Positions 22,560-34,517 of a DNA stretch of 64,000 bases are shown here, piece after piece. Source of the stretch: Blastobasis lacticolella (taxonomy: Eukaryota; Arthropoda; Insecta; Lepidoptera; Blastobasidae); NCBI GenBank assembly GCA_905147135.1, contig LR990041.1:16181907-16245906 (forward strand), in the 5' to 3' direction. The position numbers and the translations under genes were made by a program. Position 1 is the first letter of the stretch; the number at the start of each line of letters is the position of its first letter. The notes under the pieces were generated by a model, which did no database searches, was not told where the DNA came from, and was given only the letters and a program-made list of their open reading frames with translations.

Positions 22560-25500
22560 CCTAGATATACTTTCAGTGACGTAAAGGGTCTTTGTGTTGT
22601 ACCTACTGAGAATAAGAGCATAAAAATATCCATAATCACAGGAGCAGTGTGTTCCCCGTACATATCCTTCAAGGCCAAAGTGGGCTTGTGATAGTCGCGA
22701 GCAAGACCCTCTGTTTAGAATAATTCCATTAAATAAGTAAGTAAAAAAATACTGCTTACAAAACAGACGTACCTACACAAACTCACATCGGATTAAAACT
22801 TTCCTTTTAAAAGAGGTCTCAAAAAAGACTGAATGGAACACTAAAGCCATTGGAATCCGCTGTGTCTATCTGCGGGACATTCTCATTTGTGAGATCCGAG
22901 AATGTAAGCTTTCCGTGTAAATCTTTTTTTTAATTTCGCGAGACAAACTAGCCTGACGGTGAGTGATAACTACCGCCAATGAACCCTGTACGATTGTCCG
23001 CAGAACGAAGTTTCTTGAAAAGTGTACAGTAGTTGACCGTCACTCATCCATGTGGGACGGATGGATCTGTAATATATAGCAGGTAGTGCGGTGGTGAAAC
23101 TCTGCAGCAGTACTTTTGTATTTGTGGGGTTAAATTGGACTAGATGTAGTCGTCCCCAATCGAAGATTCCAGTTAGAGTACTCTCGATTCTAACTAGTTC
23201 GCGACTTACCTCTAATATGGAACGAGATATTTCTCAAAACATTAACTTTCCCTAACGAACTTAGGGAACTTTCTACCAATAATGGCAGAAATCTACTACC
23301 ACTACGTAGGTACGCCCTCGCACCAAGTATCAGCATTACGCTCTCGAAGCGGTAAACTAAATCACACAGCAAATGTCCAACGCGTGCGGGCGGTAGCGTA
23401 AAATATTCCGGAAGACTTTCGCCCGAACAAAGTGGATATATATCGCGGAAACGGATGGTTCCGGGTTTTCCGGGGAATAGTAGCGGTGGTCGCAGAGTCA
23501 CCCACTGTTGCCTTTCACTTTCCGTTCAGAACTTCGCGGACGGAACGCCTTTTGTGCCCACCGCGCGCCACGCCGGTTTATAACGAACTTTATTTACATT
23601 CTGTGGGCGAAGGGAACTTATTTAGCGAAATACGTTTAACCCCGGTAGCTATTAATAACAAAGTAAGGTATACTGTTTTTTATATCTTATATCGCTTTTG
23701 ATATCCTAAGTTAATATTATAAACATAAAGTTTGGATGTACCTAAGTGTTTCAATGAGGATCAGTCATATGCTACATTTTATTGGTTTATTTATAAAATC
23801 TGAATGCATTTTCATAGCACAATTTTAAATCCAGATACAGGAATTTGTTGTTATCCGTTTTGAAATGTCTAAGTTATAAGGGTTAGAATGAAATGTCAAA
23901 CGCAATTAAATATGTAATTTATTTCGTACGTCGTAATGTTTACCCAGGTGTTGAATGACGTCATCAGACTTGCCGAAATCACAGTATTTTAGCCCATATA
24001 TCTTCTCTGGTTTAAGATATATTGTGTTTCTTCACAGTCGCTCATGTGGTATCATGAGCTAACGAAAAAGTCACCAAACAAAAATCGTGACTGATCCTCA
24101 TTGGTAATTCTTTCATGAATAAGAATAAGTTTACCAAACTAGTGCAGACAGGCTTAGAGTTCACACTGAGTTTAATTAGTACTCATGGATTGGCTAGATA
24201 ATCGTAATTAAAGTGCTCACATCAAAATATTTAAACGTACACGCATCTGCCAAAAACAAAGCACGCAAACAAAAAATAACGGCGTTATAACTTACCCTTA
24301 ACCCACATCATAAGCCCAACATTACAAGAGATTATAACACGGGTTTTCTCTTGTAAAAAAAGCAAAACCGCCATTTTCCACCATGCAGAGCGCATCCGAG
24401 GTCATTTTATTTTTCCAGCGAAGAGATTAGCGCAAAGCCTACCCACTGTGCGCGTAAAATTTACGCTTCAGCGTTCACGTTGTTTAAAAAGCGCAAAAAT
24501 ATTGCGTTTTAAGTGAAAATCCAGCGGATTGCCTCTTTTTGCCAGCGCACCGTAATCACTTGGCTACACGATATAATATAAAAACTTGTTTACGACGAGT
24601 GGATTTGCTTTTCGTGCTGGTCAAATCAATGTAAAGTTCGCATCATTTTTTTTTATTAATTGAATGTTTAGCAATGCATTGTTTTTGCTATTACTGAAAT
24701 GTATCCTCAGGTCAATGTGTGAAATATTAAAGTTAAAGGCTAAACCAAAGTACCGCCACAGAACACAGGACGTATCCAAACTTCTGAAGATTCCCTGAAA
24801 GCTTTATTAAAATTCTGCCCAGGCCTTACGGAATTAATAAGTGACTGAAAGGGAAATTAGGAAAAATAACTAAGTAGTAAGTCTGAAGATTACTATTTTT
24901 TTTTCTTTTTACTTGGCTCATCATTTCATGGCCATGGACGCATACCAAACTTTACGTTGGTGTTTCGCTATTTACATATCAATAATTATGGCTTTCGAAA
25001 AATACATAATATTTATGTCACCCGCAATTCTGTAGTGCACCTTCTGAAAAAGAAGACGTTCATGTATTATCGTCAAAATAAGTTCCAGTCAATGCAAAGC
25101 ATGACCTGTGGGGCTCTGGCCCACACGATCCCTACAATGTAATGCTTTACTACCACACTAAACAAATCGCAACCGCGCCACGTCGCCGTTCAACTGAATT
25201 TTATCCACAATATTCCGGAGCAATCCGCATATATCCTGTTCGCAGCGGCGCGCGGATCTCAATTGTTCCATCTCGAGTCTAAGCATACATTGTCATCAGA
25301 AGTTCCGCATTGCAGGTACGGCAACTCTATCAGAGGTGGCAACTCGCTGGGCACAATTAACATGGTAATACTGAAGGGTAGACGCGCGCGGGCGCGGGGA
25401 GGGCAAAGGAAGGCACACGCCCCAGCCACTTCCTCCCGCTGGCACGCGCCACAATTTATTGTTTGTTGTAAAATTTAATTATATTTTCAACGTAAGTGAG

Positions 25501-26190
25501 AAGTTATAAGGGCTTGTTAGGGCGGCGCGTTTTACTAGTTGTCGGAAGCGTCGGCCGAAGCGGAAGTCTAAGAAATGGGAAATATTCCTCTTGTCTATCT
25601 CTAGTGTAACGTATAGTTGACTAGCGCCCCGTCTCGTTATCGCACAGATGTTTTCGTGTTTTCTCTATTATTTCAATAATTTCTAAATGATAACGATATC
25701 CGCATCAACTTCCGTTGCGTGGTTTAGGAGGAGATAGCAGACAGTCGGTCAGTCGCGGAAAGCGACTTTATTGTATACTATGTAAGGATCAGCTGTGTTA
25801 CGTCAATATTAAATAAATTATAATCAAACATATTTTAGTACTGTACTTCCAAATCTAACACAAACTTCTCTGTACAACAATTCTAAAGTTTTCCAAACTG
25901 ACTTTCAGTTTAATTTGTGGCTTTTGTCTACTTAATAATCTTCAGTGCAAATGTTCACCATGTAATAGACTGATTGTTACTGTTATTGTTCTGAGTAGCC
26001 TATTCCGTGACGTCGTGGTCAAGTTTTTACTCGACTACGACAGGGGTTGTGATTTTCGCAGTCTATGTTATGGATAGTTTACGAATAAAAAAAAATTATT
26101 ATGTTTTTAGATATTCTGCCAAAGCAGCGTTTTTTACATTTTAAAATTCAATTTCAAGTGCGTTGCACAGGATTTCCAATTTTAGTATAG
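22560..26190. other. 3.6 kb without recognised gene
   Basis: Scattered short ORFs have no family resemblance. CpG-richer patches occur at 23400-23600 and 25370-25450. No splice-consistent exon is convincing. Confidence 0.35.
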
Positions 26191-26267
26191 CTTAGTAATC
26201 TGGTCGCCAAGATTTCTCGCAAAGCATACTGTTAAAAGAATTGCACACCAGCTGTCGCGTACGCTCA

Positions 26268-26365
26268 GTCTGCCAGTGCTGCCTGCCGGCATTGGGTTTC
26301 GAGCCCGGTTCCATTCGCTTATGAATCCAATTCGTCAACCATGAGGCCACCGAGGCTCCAATCAA
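26268..26365 (-). repeat. tRNA-like SINE head
   Basis: The minus strand reads GGAGCCTCGGTGGCCTCATG, ATTCATAAGCGAATGG and CGGGCTCGAAACCC, i.e. an A-box-like region, an anticodon arm and a B-box-like region in the right order. No body of SINE A or B follows, so this is a third SINE type or a lone tRNA-derived head. Confidence 0.45.
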
Positions 26366-26679
26366 CATTGTATAACGGTCCCAATCGCAGCCAAACAAAA
26401 ACGAGCATAAAGTGTCAGAAGCGCCAATAGCCGCCGAGAATTTTGGTCAAACGATCCCTTTTTACAATCAGTCGGCGCATGGACAGTGTAAAAACGGCGG
26501 GCGCTGTAATTGAATGCGTGAGGTTTACGAGATTCCCTCCAGCGGATTGCCATCTATCTGCACATAGCTAAAACCCGAAACAGACTTCATTAGATAGAGA
26601 TACGTATTCCTACAGAGGCAAAACCCTCTTTTCATAGAATTTTCGGTTTCAGTTTTGTATAAAATAACCCTCACGGGAT

Positions 26680-26780
26680 GAATGGACGACCTTGTAAAGG
26701 TTGTACGTAGCCGATGGATGCAATGCAAATAACACAAAGTCGGTGAAAGACGTGGAGGAGGCTTTTCTATTGGTTAATTT
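26680..26780 (+). repeat. RTE-like LINE 3' remnant
   Basis: GATGAATGGACGACCTTGTAAAGG..GTAGCCGATGGATGCAATGC parallels the fragment at 13580-13630 (GACGGACGACCTATTTAAGG, GAAGCCGATGGATGCAAG). Confidence 0.45.
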
Positions 26781-27780
26781 TTTAAGTAGATATAGGAGGA
26801 GACACAGTCAGACGGTCTACCTTATGAAAAGTGGTCACCGTCGTTTAGGATATTTGCAAAATAAGAGGAGTGGATGCTGGGCCGGCCCTTTATGTATCTG
26901 TGAACATGCCTTTTGAAGAACCCGATGTTGAAAAATAAGTAGTTTTTGGTAATTTCGCTTTCACATACATAGACTGTTATTTACACCGTATGTATATAAA
27001 TTATTAATATGATAATATAATGAGTGTCGTAGTCTAAAAACGAGTCGTAGAAAAAAAAGGGTGCCGTGTTTTGGAACGCAGACGCGGTAGACGCATCCGT
27101 TGATCGCATTCGTCTGACGCTGCGATCTGCGCATAAAACAACCGCGCGCTTTAGTGTCTTACAGCTCTGTAAACCAGAAACAGTGAACGGCCCGTTTCCT
27201 ATTCCGTTATTTTTTTTCAAACATCACAATCTCCATCGATCGCCTGCCCAGCGTGGAATCTCTACAGCGTGGTATACCCTCCATTAATGTGGCGGAGGCT
27301 CAAGACCAGCAGTGCCCTTTATGGGTCGTTGATGATCATAATCCTGCCTAAAAATGAACCTTACCGACGTAACTGCTATTAAAACTCAAATTAGGTACCA
27401 ATACAGGTCCAAATATCACCCAAACGAACGGCAGCAATCGCTTATAATCATAATTAACTTGGTAACGGCGGCCCGATAGGCATTTGGATTTCGAAACAAT
27501 CGCGGCGAGAGTGCCAATTCGCGCGAAAACCAACTTAATGTGTCGAATGCTCAAAATTGGTGCCGTAAATTCGAAAGCCGGCGCCCACAACCTACGTCAT
27601 CCAGTTACGAACGCACCATTCGACGGTAAAGCCAACTCGTATTACAGTGGCTGGCGAGCCAGGGAATGCGGCCCCACGATACCTGTGAGTACGACTTTAG
27701 CAGAACAGTATAAAAACTGTGTAGCAATAGATTGCTGAAATAACATGATATGTACAGCATAGCTAGGAGCAGAAAAACAT
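26781..27780. other. No gene recognised
   Basis: Unassigned. 27070-27130 is GC-rich with partial symmetry around GATGCGTCTACC/GATCGCATTCG; no clear element ends were found. Confidence 0.3.
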
Positions 27781-27781
27781 A

Positions 27782-27941
27782 TTTTTTTATACCACCAAGG
27801 TGGCAAACAATCTTACGGCTTGTCTGATGATAAGCAGTCACCGCAGCCTATGGACGTTTGCAATACCAGGGGCATCACCCACGCGTTGCCAACCCCGCAA
27901 AAACCATTTAATCCCTTTCTTGAAGAACTCCATTTTATTTA
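27782..27941 (-). repeat. LINE 3' fragment with poly(A) (minus)
   Basis: Read on the minus strand it encodes MEFFKKGIKWFLRGWQR and DAPGIANVHRLR then stop, followed by the 3' UTR and an A run that appears as T run 27781-27788. It is the same family end as 16540-16711. Confidence 0.75.
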
Positions 27942-27944
27942 GCT

Positions 27945-29395
27945 CTAAAAATATATCTATTGACTTATTACACTATTAGCTATTGAAGATGGGGTATCAA
28001 TATGTATTGCGTCTTCTTCAGTATAAAAAGAAAAAAGAAAATTATTTCTATACAGAAAGAGTATTTACTACCCTTATCTCGTCTCATATTTTGCCAAGCT
28101 AGATTTTCTGAGTAAATGCTATAGCTCTTCCTCTATATTTTACTATCCAGTTGATTTTGACTTCCAAATATTTAAACTCTAAAGTCAGTTCAGGTATATA
28201 GGCCAAATATAGCTCTGCCAGCCTTATGCATAGTACGGACACAGATTAGAGAGACATTGCCTAGCTAATGGAAGCTCCAAATTCGCCCAATCAAAATGGA
28301 GAATCTGCGAGCAACCCCGCGCATTAGTACACGCCAAGTATGAGGCTTCTTGATCTCTGATAGCCATGTAACAGTCAGCTTGCATGCGGGCAGCGGTTGC
28401 ATGCACCCTGTAATAGGCTTCGTCTATTGCTCAACTTGGTAAACATACGAGAGTCCAGTAGGTCGAGCAAACATGTTTGCGGTAGGCTTTCTTGAGTTGC
28501 ACTAAGGAGTGGGCAAAACGCTTGAAGTGCGACGGAAAATAAAAACATTTTGTGTCGAAGTCCAGAACGAATAGTTAAGCGGCCGGGTAATTCAAAGGGC
28601 TTTAAATTACCCGGCCCCAATACGAGCAAATTAAAGGGCCCCATCCGTAGCTTCTCTGAGGTGTCGAAGAAGCTTGGTTGTTTCTAAATTGGTTGCATAG
28701 TACAAATTCAAAAACTCTTCTTAACTGGCTATAGGTAAGCCGCGGGTAGTTGGCTGCACTAATTTTGACTATTTTGTCTCGAAAGATCCCTCGATGGAAA
28801 CATACTAAAACAAATACACGTGAAAACAAAGTCGCGTGGTAAGGTTAATAAAAATATATAATAGGTGTCCGAGTCAAAATTCTGGTGACAATTACATTCA
28901 TTCTGTGGAAATAACTAAATTACCACGCATCGCAGGATGAAACAACTAGAAATTGCAGCTTTATTAATTTATTATTTAACAATTTTTTGTACACAAGATA
29001 CAGAAAATATAAATGACAGAAGAATAGAAAACACAACAGGCCTACTTATTTACTTATTTCTATGAAGAAATTTCTTCCAGCAGGCCTACAGTAGAGAGAT
29101 GGTAATAGCTTTTCAGAACATCTCGTATTATGTTCACCACAATATTCATCCATATGGTTTTGTGTGGTTCCGTTATCGACATCAGTGATGAGGCGCCTCC
29201 CACCAGTGTTCAATCGACTTATAATCAAACATTGATACAATCTATGTAAATTGCCAAACTAAAATTACTGGGAAATAGTTCGCGAAGTTCTTGGAAAGCT
29301 TGCAGAGTTAGCAATGCAATTTGTCTAAACAGTTCATATACGTTATTTATTTGGATTAGTTTTGGGATTTGGCTATTTGATATTCAACACACGAT
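27945..29395. other. No gene recognised; contains a palindrome
   Basis: No coding region is supported. At 28581-28616 GGCCGGGTAATTCAAA pairs with TTTAAATTACCCGGCC (one mismatch, 4-nt loop GGGC). Confidence 0.4.
28581..28616. repeat. Hairpin, 16-bp stem
   Basis: Arms GGCCGGGTAATTCAAA and TTTAAATTACCCGGCC pair at 15 of 16 positions with loop GGGC. It is conspicuously GC-rich for this region. Confidence 0.7.
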
Positions 29396-29397
29396 TT

Positions 29398-29645
29398 GAC
29401 GGCCTGAGTGGTTCAGTTGGTTAACGTGCCAGTCTGCCACGCAGAGGTCACGGGTTCATTTCCCGCAGAAAGAGCAGAAATTGAAATGATAAAATTTAAT
29501 TTCTGATACGGGTCTGGGTGTAATATGTATAATAAGTATATATTTAATAAAAAAATTGTTTATCAGTTATTTAACACCTATAGCATTGCTTTCTTTGGGG
29601 CAGGATAGCGTTGTGTAAATATTTGTTATTATTCAATAATAACAA
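29398..29645 (+). repeat. tRNA-SINE family A copy
   Basis: The head GCCTGAGTGGTTCAGTTGG..TCACGGGTTCATTTCCC and body TCTGATACGGGTCTGGGTG, TTATTTAACACCTATAGC match the copy at 14424-14692. The end runs into ATT-rich sequence. It is more diverged than the first copy. Confidence 0.7.
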
Positions 29646-31212
29646 ACGCAACAAATTGTTGCGTTTATGAGTAACGAGATCCGTCCATAACAAGTTCGTA
29701 TTTAATCCTCGAAATAAGTGTGAACGCACAGTTGGAATCGGACAGATAACTGTAAGCTGAAGTATCTGAACGCCATAAATCTAAGCCACTGCTAGCATCC
29801 ACGATACACTTGTTGTCAGGAGAGCACTTAGCACTGTCCTTTATCGTTTCAGGGTATAATTTATAAGCATATTGCATTTTATGTACAACAGGCGCGATAA
29901 CAATAGAGGACTATCTCATCTAATGAAAAATATAACATCCACGAAAGTACCTATACAGTTAGGTTAGCTCATTTTATTTCTCCCAAACGGATGAACTGAT
30001 TTCGATACGGTTGTTTTTATTTTAAAGGCAGTTTAATCAAGGCGGTTCTTAGCTAAATTGCTTTACATTTGAAGGTATTGATTGATTTATCCTAGGCTAG
30101 GCTCTGCCCTCTTTCAGGCAGTGTGAGAAAACATCGCTCTTCCATTTCTTTAAATATTTTATATCTAATATTATCAAAAAGTACTTTATGTAGTACCTAC
30201 ATACATACATTTTCAAAGTCACGCCCATTAGGGGCAGGCATAGTTAAACAACAACAAAGTTTAGGTAGGTAAGGGCAGGGTAGGTAAAGATTTTGACATC
30301 TAGTAGGTTGCTGTGTGCCTATAACGAGTAAGGTCTAAAGTAATGAGCCGGCCGACCAAGTGCGGGTCCGATTCGTATAGACAGTCTAAAGAGAACAAAA
30401 AGAAATTCTCACAATATTGATGTTTGATGATGTGATTCGAAACTTTGATGCTATAATCAAACCGCTAGTGTCTTGTGCCTTGTCCCGTATTCTTTCAATA
30501 CGTCTCACCAGTTTATGCGCTTTTTAGCACCCCGAAGAGATAGCCACCGTCAGAACAGATTTTCTATTTTTATCCGTGGCTTGTTGACTCGTGTCGATAA
30601 CATTTTTTTACTTACACGTAAGTTTGTTATTTTCTGCAAAAGTAACTAAAATTTTTGGCAATAAATTGTCGTGAAATAAATCGAGAATCACGTAGAGTTT
30701 ATAATTTTTTCCTAATTTAAAATTCGTATGGGATCACGCTGTTACCGAATGGGATGCGATGATGTACTTGTACATATTTTTTAACAACTAGCTTTTGCTT
30801 GCAACTCGACCGAAGAAATTCGGTTAATTTTGGAGATAAAGCCTGTGTCCTACTCTAGTTTGCCGTTTATGACCTTGTTTTTTATCCAAAGCGAAAAGAA
30901 AAAATCAACGTTTAATGCATGAAAATGACAGGCACAAACAGACAGGCAGAGTTTCATTAGAATTCGTAGATTGGATAAATAAAGGGTGTTATTAAAGGCG
31001 GATAACTTAAAATTGAAATAAAACAAAGAAAAAGTATTTCAAATCAGTAAAACTAGCTTTACTGAAAAGATCATTTTATGACATTTATGTTTAAATATCA
31101 TTTCAGGTTTGTAGCCGTTGTGTATTTATTAATCATTCAACCAAAAGTGAGCTTCACCACCGAACAAAGTTTCGTATGGAAAAGAAATGAATGATCAACG
31201 AATAATTTCACG
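29646..31212. other. Unassigned DNA with dispersed repeats
   Basis: 29975-30060 (CAAACGGATGAACTGATTTCG, GGCAGTTTAATCAAGGCGG) resembles 44275-44345, so both belong to one dispersed repeat. 30335-30365 (GCCGGCCGACCAAGTGCGGG) and 30785-30960 look like other common lepidopteran repeats. No gene is seen. Confidence 0.35.
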
Positions 31213-31345
31213 TAGGCCACCGAGTTCCGCCTTTGGACATCAGCAACACCAGGGGAGTCATCAATGCGTTGCCCGCCTCTGAAGAGACCTCTAATATACC
31301 TCTTGAATGTTCCCATGTCATAGTCATTGTGTAATCTAACTTCAT
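31213..31345 (-). repeat. LINE 3' fragment (minus)
   Basis: The minus strand encodes a C-terminal stretch containing NDYDMGTFKRYIRGLFRGG and DDSPGVADVQR, and corresponds to the tail seen at 46087-46140. It is 5'-truncated with no poly(A) visible. Confidence 0.65.
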
Positions 31346-32340
31346 TAGATTGTTTTCTTTATAGATATGTCAAGTTACTTTTCTACACCGATAAACCAAA
31401 GACGATCGAACACAACATTTGGTAAGTTATTAGCGAAATACGGCCACAATTTGTGTGAAAGTGCATGAAACTATCCGATTAGCCGATCTACGCGTCAGTC
31501 ACGGCAGCCACATTGCCGAAATTAAAACATACTAAGTTACTAACTATAGTTTCACTGATACTAAGTACATTTTTCTTTGTTTTATTTCAAGTAAAAGTTC
31601 TCCGCCTCCAAAAAAAAACATAGTATAGTAATAGTGCACTAATCCAAAAACAGCAGCTATAATACCTACCTAACCCGAGAAATTATTCAAATACAAAGTA
31701 AATACAAATCCACAATAAATTTACAACAGCATAATGTTCACTCATCTAAAGAGAGCTAAATTGAAAACGTAGACACAATCACTGAGCAATAGGCGCCGGG
31801 CAGTAAACTGAAAATGCATGCCAGAACACAGCGTGTCATTGCCACGCAACCCCCGGAACCAACCGCCTATGGAACTGTCATTCCCGTGGAGAATATTTAG
31901 CGTGACTATGCGAACCGCGCGTGAATATTCAGCCAGCAGTGTGAACCGGCCCTAACGGCATGCCGCAGCTCCAATCTACAGTGTAAAGCGTGCCTAACAT
32001 GCCACGGAGTTCAAATATTATCGGTGCGAATTTTCGGCGAACAAAATTGTGCAATAGTTAAATCATTTAGATCTTATTTGACTAATTGCTCCAATATTTT
32101 CTTCAGCAATGCGTTATGCCACATTATTTTAAGATCGAGGTGCTGGATATGTGGATTTTGGGAGTGGACATTACTGTCAGAAAAATACATTTACAATGAA
32201 ATATTTGCTTCTTGATGCCTATTGTCACCATTTGTTGATGCGAGTGCATGAATTTTTTCTTGAATAATCCAATATTTTTTCATATAGAAATTGAAAAACA
32301 GTCCTAGACGTGTCATACTCGGGAACCGTAGGGTTCCGTA
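31346..32340. other. No gene recognised
   Basis: No supported coding region. 31790-32010 is GC-richer. 32316-32342 (GGGAACCGTAGGGTTCCGTAGG) is a common dispersed motif with a partial partner at 8436-8448. Confidence 0.3.
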
Positions 32341-32341
32341 G

Positions 32342-32500
32342 GTGCCTGTCAATCATCATCATCATCATAATCTCAGCCGTTTGACGTCCACTGCTGAACA
32401 TAGGCATGCTTTAGCTCCCTGCGACCTTGACGAGGTCGTCCATGCATCTCGTGGGGGGTGCAGCTGTCTTACGCTGCGCTTTCCGATGCGTCTTGGTATG
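32342..32500 (-). repeat. RTE-like LINE 3'-end fragment (minus)
   Basis: The plus strand starts with a (CAT)n run, then AATCTCAGCCGTTTGACGTCC, CTGCTGAACATAGGC, TGCGACCTTGACGAGGTCG and CATCTCGTGGGGGG. This is the reverse complement of an RTE-type 3' end with a (GAT)n tail; compare 25-225. Confidence 0.55.
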
Positions 32501-32995
32501 AAATCTTTGCCTAGTCAACTATACTTTAAAAGTTTATCGACTATTACTCGTTATGGGCTCTGTCTGTGGGATAATTTTCTTTTCTCTTGATTATTTAAAC
32601 TAAAACGGGTCATCTTTTTATTTCAATTTTTTTATTTTATTTTACATAACATGTGAAAAGTAGTAATTAATTTCTAAAATTAACAGTATGTCGAAAAAAT
32701 ATTTCTCTCCGCTTTAGTTGTAGGTACTTACCCATGTACCTATAATAGATAGATACTCAAATAAAGGTATTTTTAACTGTTTTATTCTACAATATTGTCG
32801 GCGTGAATTACAGTGAACAAGTACCAATAGTTTCTGTGTTGAACCGCGAACAGATAGACAGACAGACAGAGAGGGCGCACTATAATCATTTCTTGTTTCA
32901 CTACCGATCCCTAAAATTCCACACACACAATCCCACTTAGCGACGCAACGCGACGTGGTTCCATCAAGATGTGCCAATAAATTTAACACACTTAC

Positions 32996-33087
32996 GTGAG
33001 TATTCCTCGCCCAGCATGAGGAGTGCAGGTGCGTATGGCCCAAGCAGGTCCATTTCTGGAAGAGGCTCGGGCACAAGCCCCAGCGGC
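32996..33087 (-). CDS. Candidate host-gene internal exon (92 bp)
   Basis: On the minus strand the segment is preceded by a pyrimidine-biased TTTGTATGTTTGTTTCAG acceptor and followed by a GTAAGTGTG donor next to ACTCAC. One frame is open throughout: a split codon base G, 30 full codons and a final base C. The peptide includes PLGLVPEPLPEMD and LLGPYAPALLMLGEEYS, an acidic-hydrophobic composition unlike the surrounding random frames. This is inferred from splice signals plus an open frame. I do not recognise the protein, and neighbouring exons were not found in the window, so introns would be long. It could be chance, though both splice sites are strong. Confidence 0.5.
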
Positions 33088-33346
33088 CTGAAACAAACAT
33101 ACAAATGTTAATAGTAATAGGTAAATATATTCTTTATTCTACACGCAGAAATGTTAGTTGAATCTTGTATTTACAAATTCGAGCTTATCACTGTAAGAGA
33201 TCTCTTCTAGCCAACCTGAGTAGGGTTACCAGGTATCCGGCTTTAACCGGACATGTTTGGCTTTTTACGGATGAGTCCGGCCAAATATTTCTCATCCGGC
33301 CTGGACGGTTTTATATGTGGCTGTCGCACCGAAATGATGATGATTT

Positions 33347-34357
33347 GGGGATCAATGCTGTCCGAGTCCATAGGCGAAGCCCTTTTTTTTGGGCTTCATG
33401 ACTCTAGTTACCCTACACGTGATCCCTGGGTAGTGCAAAATGGACAGCACTCTCTCCGGTGGTAGGCTTCGGCCGTGGCTGGTCACCACCCTCCAGGAGA
33501 ACGCGTCGTCAAGCGGCCTGGCCGTGTTTCGGTGCGATGCCTGGAGTAGCCCTATAGGAGGATGGGTCTGGACAGTTGTGGTCGCTCTGCGTAACCGTGT
33601 TTTCTACTGCTCACCACTCCCGTACCGGGTGCCTGGCTTCGGTGGGCAGCGGGATCCGAAGCACGGTGCCGCCGCTGGCCGACCGTAGCTAGTTAGGGGC
33701 CCACGTAGCTGGTTAGCCACCAGTGAAAGGCCGCCCCGCCATCTCACGAAAAATCCCAGATTGCTCTACCCTGCCGGTTGGCGACCGGATGGGAGGGCCA
33801 GGTAGCCAATCTAGGGGGGTTCGGGCGTCCCCGCGGTCTCCGCGTCATTCACCTTCCCATGCGGCAATGGTGAGCATGGTAGTGGTCGGCGGAGCGCTAC
33901 CTCGACCAACTTCCGTCCTCCTATAACAACCTATCACTCAAACAAATATAACATGAAGCGAAAAAAAAGGATAAACGTTAAGCAGCGGCTGCACTCCCTC
34001 CCACTCAAAGTGCACCTTACTAACATCCGAGTACTGCACTCAAATCTCAATGCAGTCCACCACCACCTCGAGACACCGCAGCTGCTGTTCCTCACTGAGA
34101 CGCAGATCAGAAGTCCGGCTGACGCGGCGTACCTCAGCTACCCAGGGTATACTCTGGAGCACAGGTTCGTTCCTCGTGCCGGAGTCTGTGTGTACCCTCG
34201 CGACGACATCTGTATTCGGCGTCTCAGATACTTTGAAGGGTCTGGTTTGTCCATTTTGTGGCTTCTAGTGGATACCGGTCAAGTGCAAATCTTGTTTGCC
34301 TGCGTTTATCGATCCCACAGCGGGGTCCAGGAGATGACTCGTTTATGTGACCATCTC
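33347..34357 (+). pseudogene. LINE copy A, 5' UTR and endonuclease part
   Basis: The segment starts with GGGGATCAATGC, the same start as copy B (51617), which suggests a true element 5' end. A GC-rich 5' leader (GGTAGGCTTCGGCCGTGGCT) leads to an ATG at 33953. The frame is the start of an apurinic-type endonuclease: NIRVLHSNLNAV (Asn motif), LLFLTETQI (catalytic Glu present) and AGVCVYPRDD. It stops at the gypsy insertion after CGTTTATGTGACCATCTC. The rest continues at 39845. Compared with copy B it keeps the catalytic Glu but has scattered changes. Confidence 0.85.
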
Positions 34358-34466
34358 TGTTGTATATGCGTACCTACTTCTAATATCTACATACGATGTA
34401 TCCTACCTACCTAGCAAATAAACAGTGTGCTGTTAACCAGTGGTCGTTTCACTCGCCTACACAATA
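34358..34466 (+). repeat. 5' LTR of mag-type gypsy element
   Basis: 109 bp, identical by eye to 39736-39844. It begins TGTTGTATATGCG and ends CTACACAATA. It contains AATAAA at 34417-34422, a likely polyadenylation signal. It is flanked by ATCTC at 34353-34357 and, at the far end of the element, ATCTC at 39845-39849. Short LTRs are known for the mag group. Confidence 0.9.
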
Positions 34467-34467
34467 T

Positions 34468-34476
34468 TGGCGACGA
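34468..34476 (+). promoter_or_regulatory. Primer binding site, tRNA-Ser type
   Basis: TGGCGACGA begins one base after the LTR and is complementary to the CCA-tailed 3' end of a tRNA-Ser whose acceptor arm ends CTCGTCG. A tRNA-Ser primer is a known trait of mag-type elements. It primes minus-strand DNA synthesis. Confidence 0.7.
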
Positions 34477-34517
34477 TAAATCGCGATACCCACATTTTGT
34501 ATTTTTTTATATTTAAA

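Noticed and set aside
23190..23701. ORFs in a CpG-richer patch as first exon
   Set aside because: No donor, no conserved residues and frames are short on both strands.
25300..25365. Possible exon GTACGGCAACTCTATC..ATTAACATG after GCATTGCAG
   Set aside because: The acceptor lacks a pyrimidine tract and the frame runs on into an Arg-rich low-complexity stretch; too weak.
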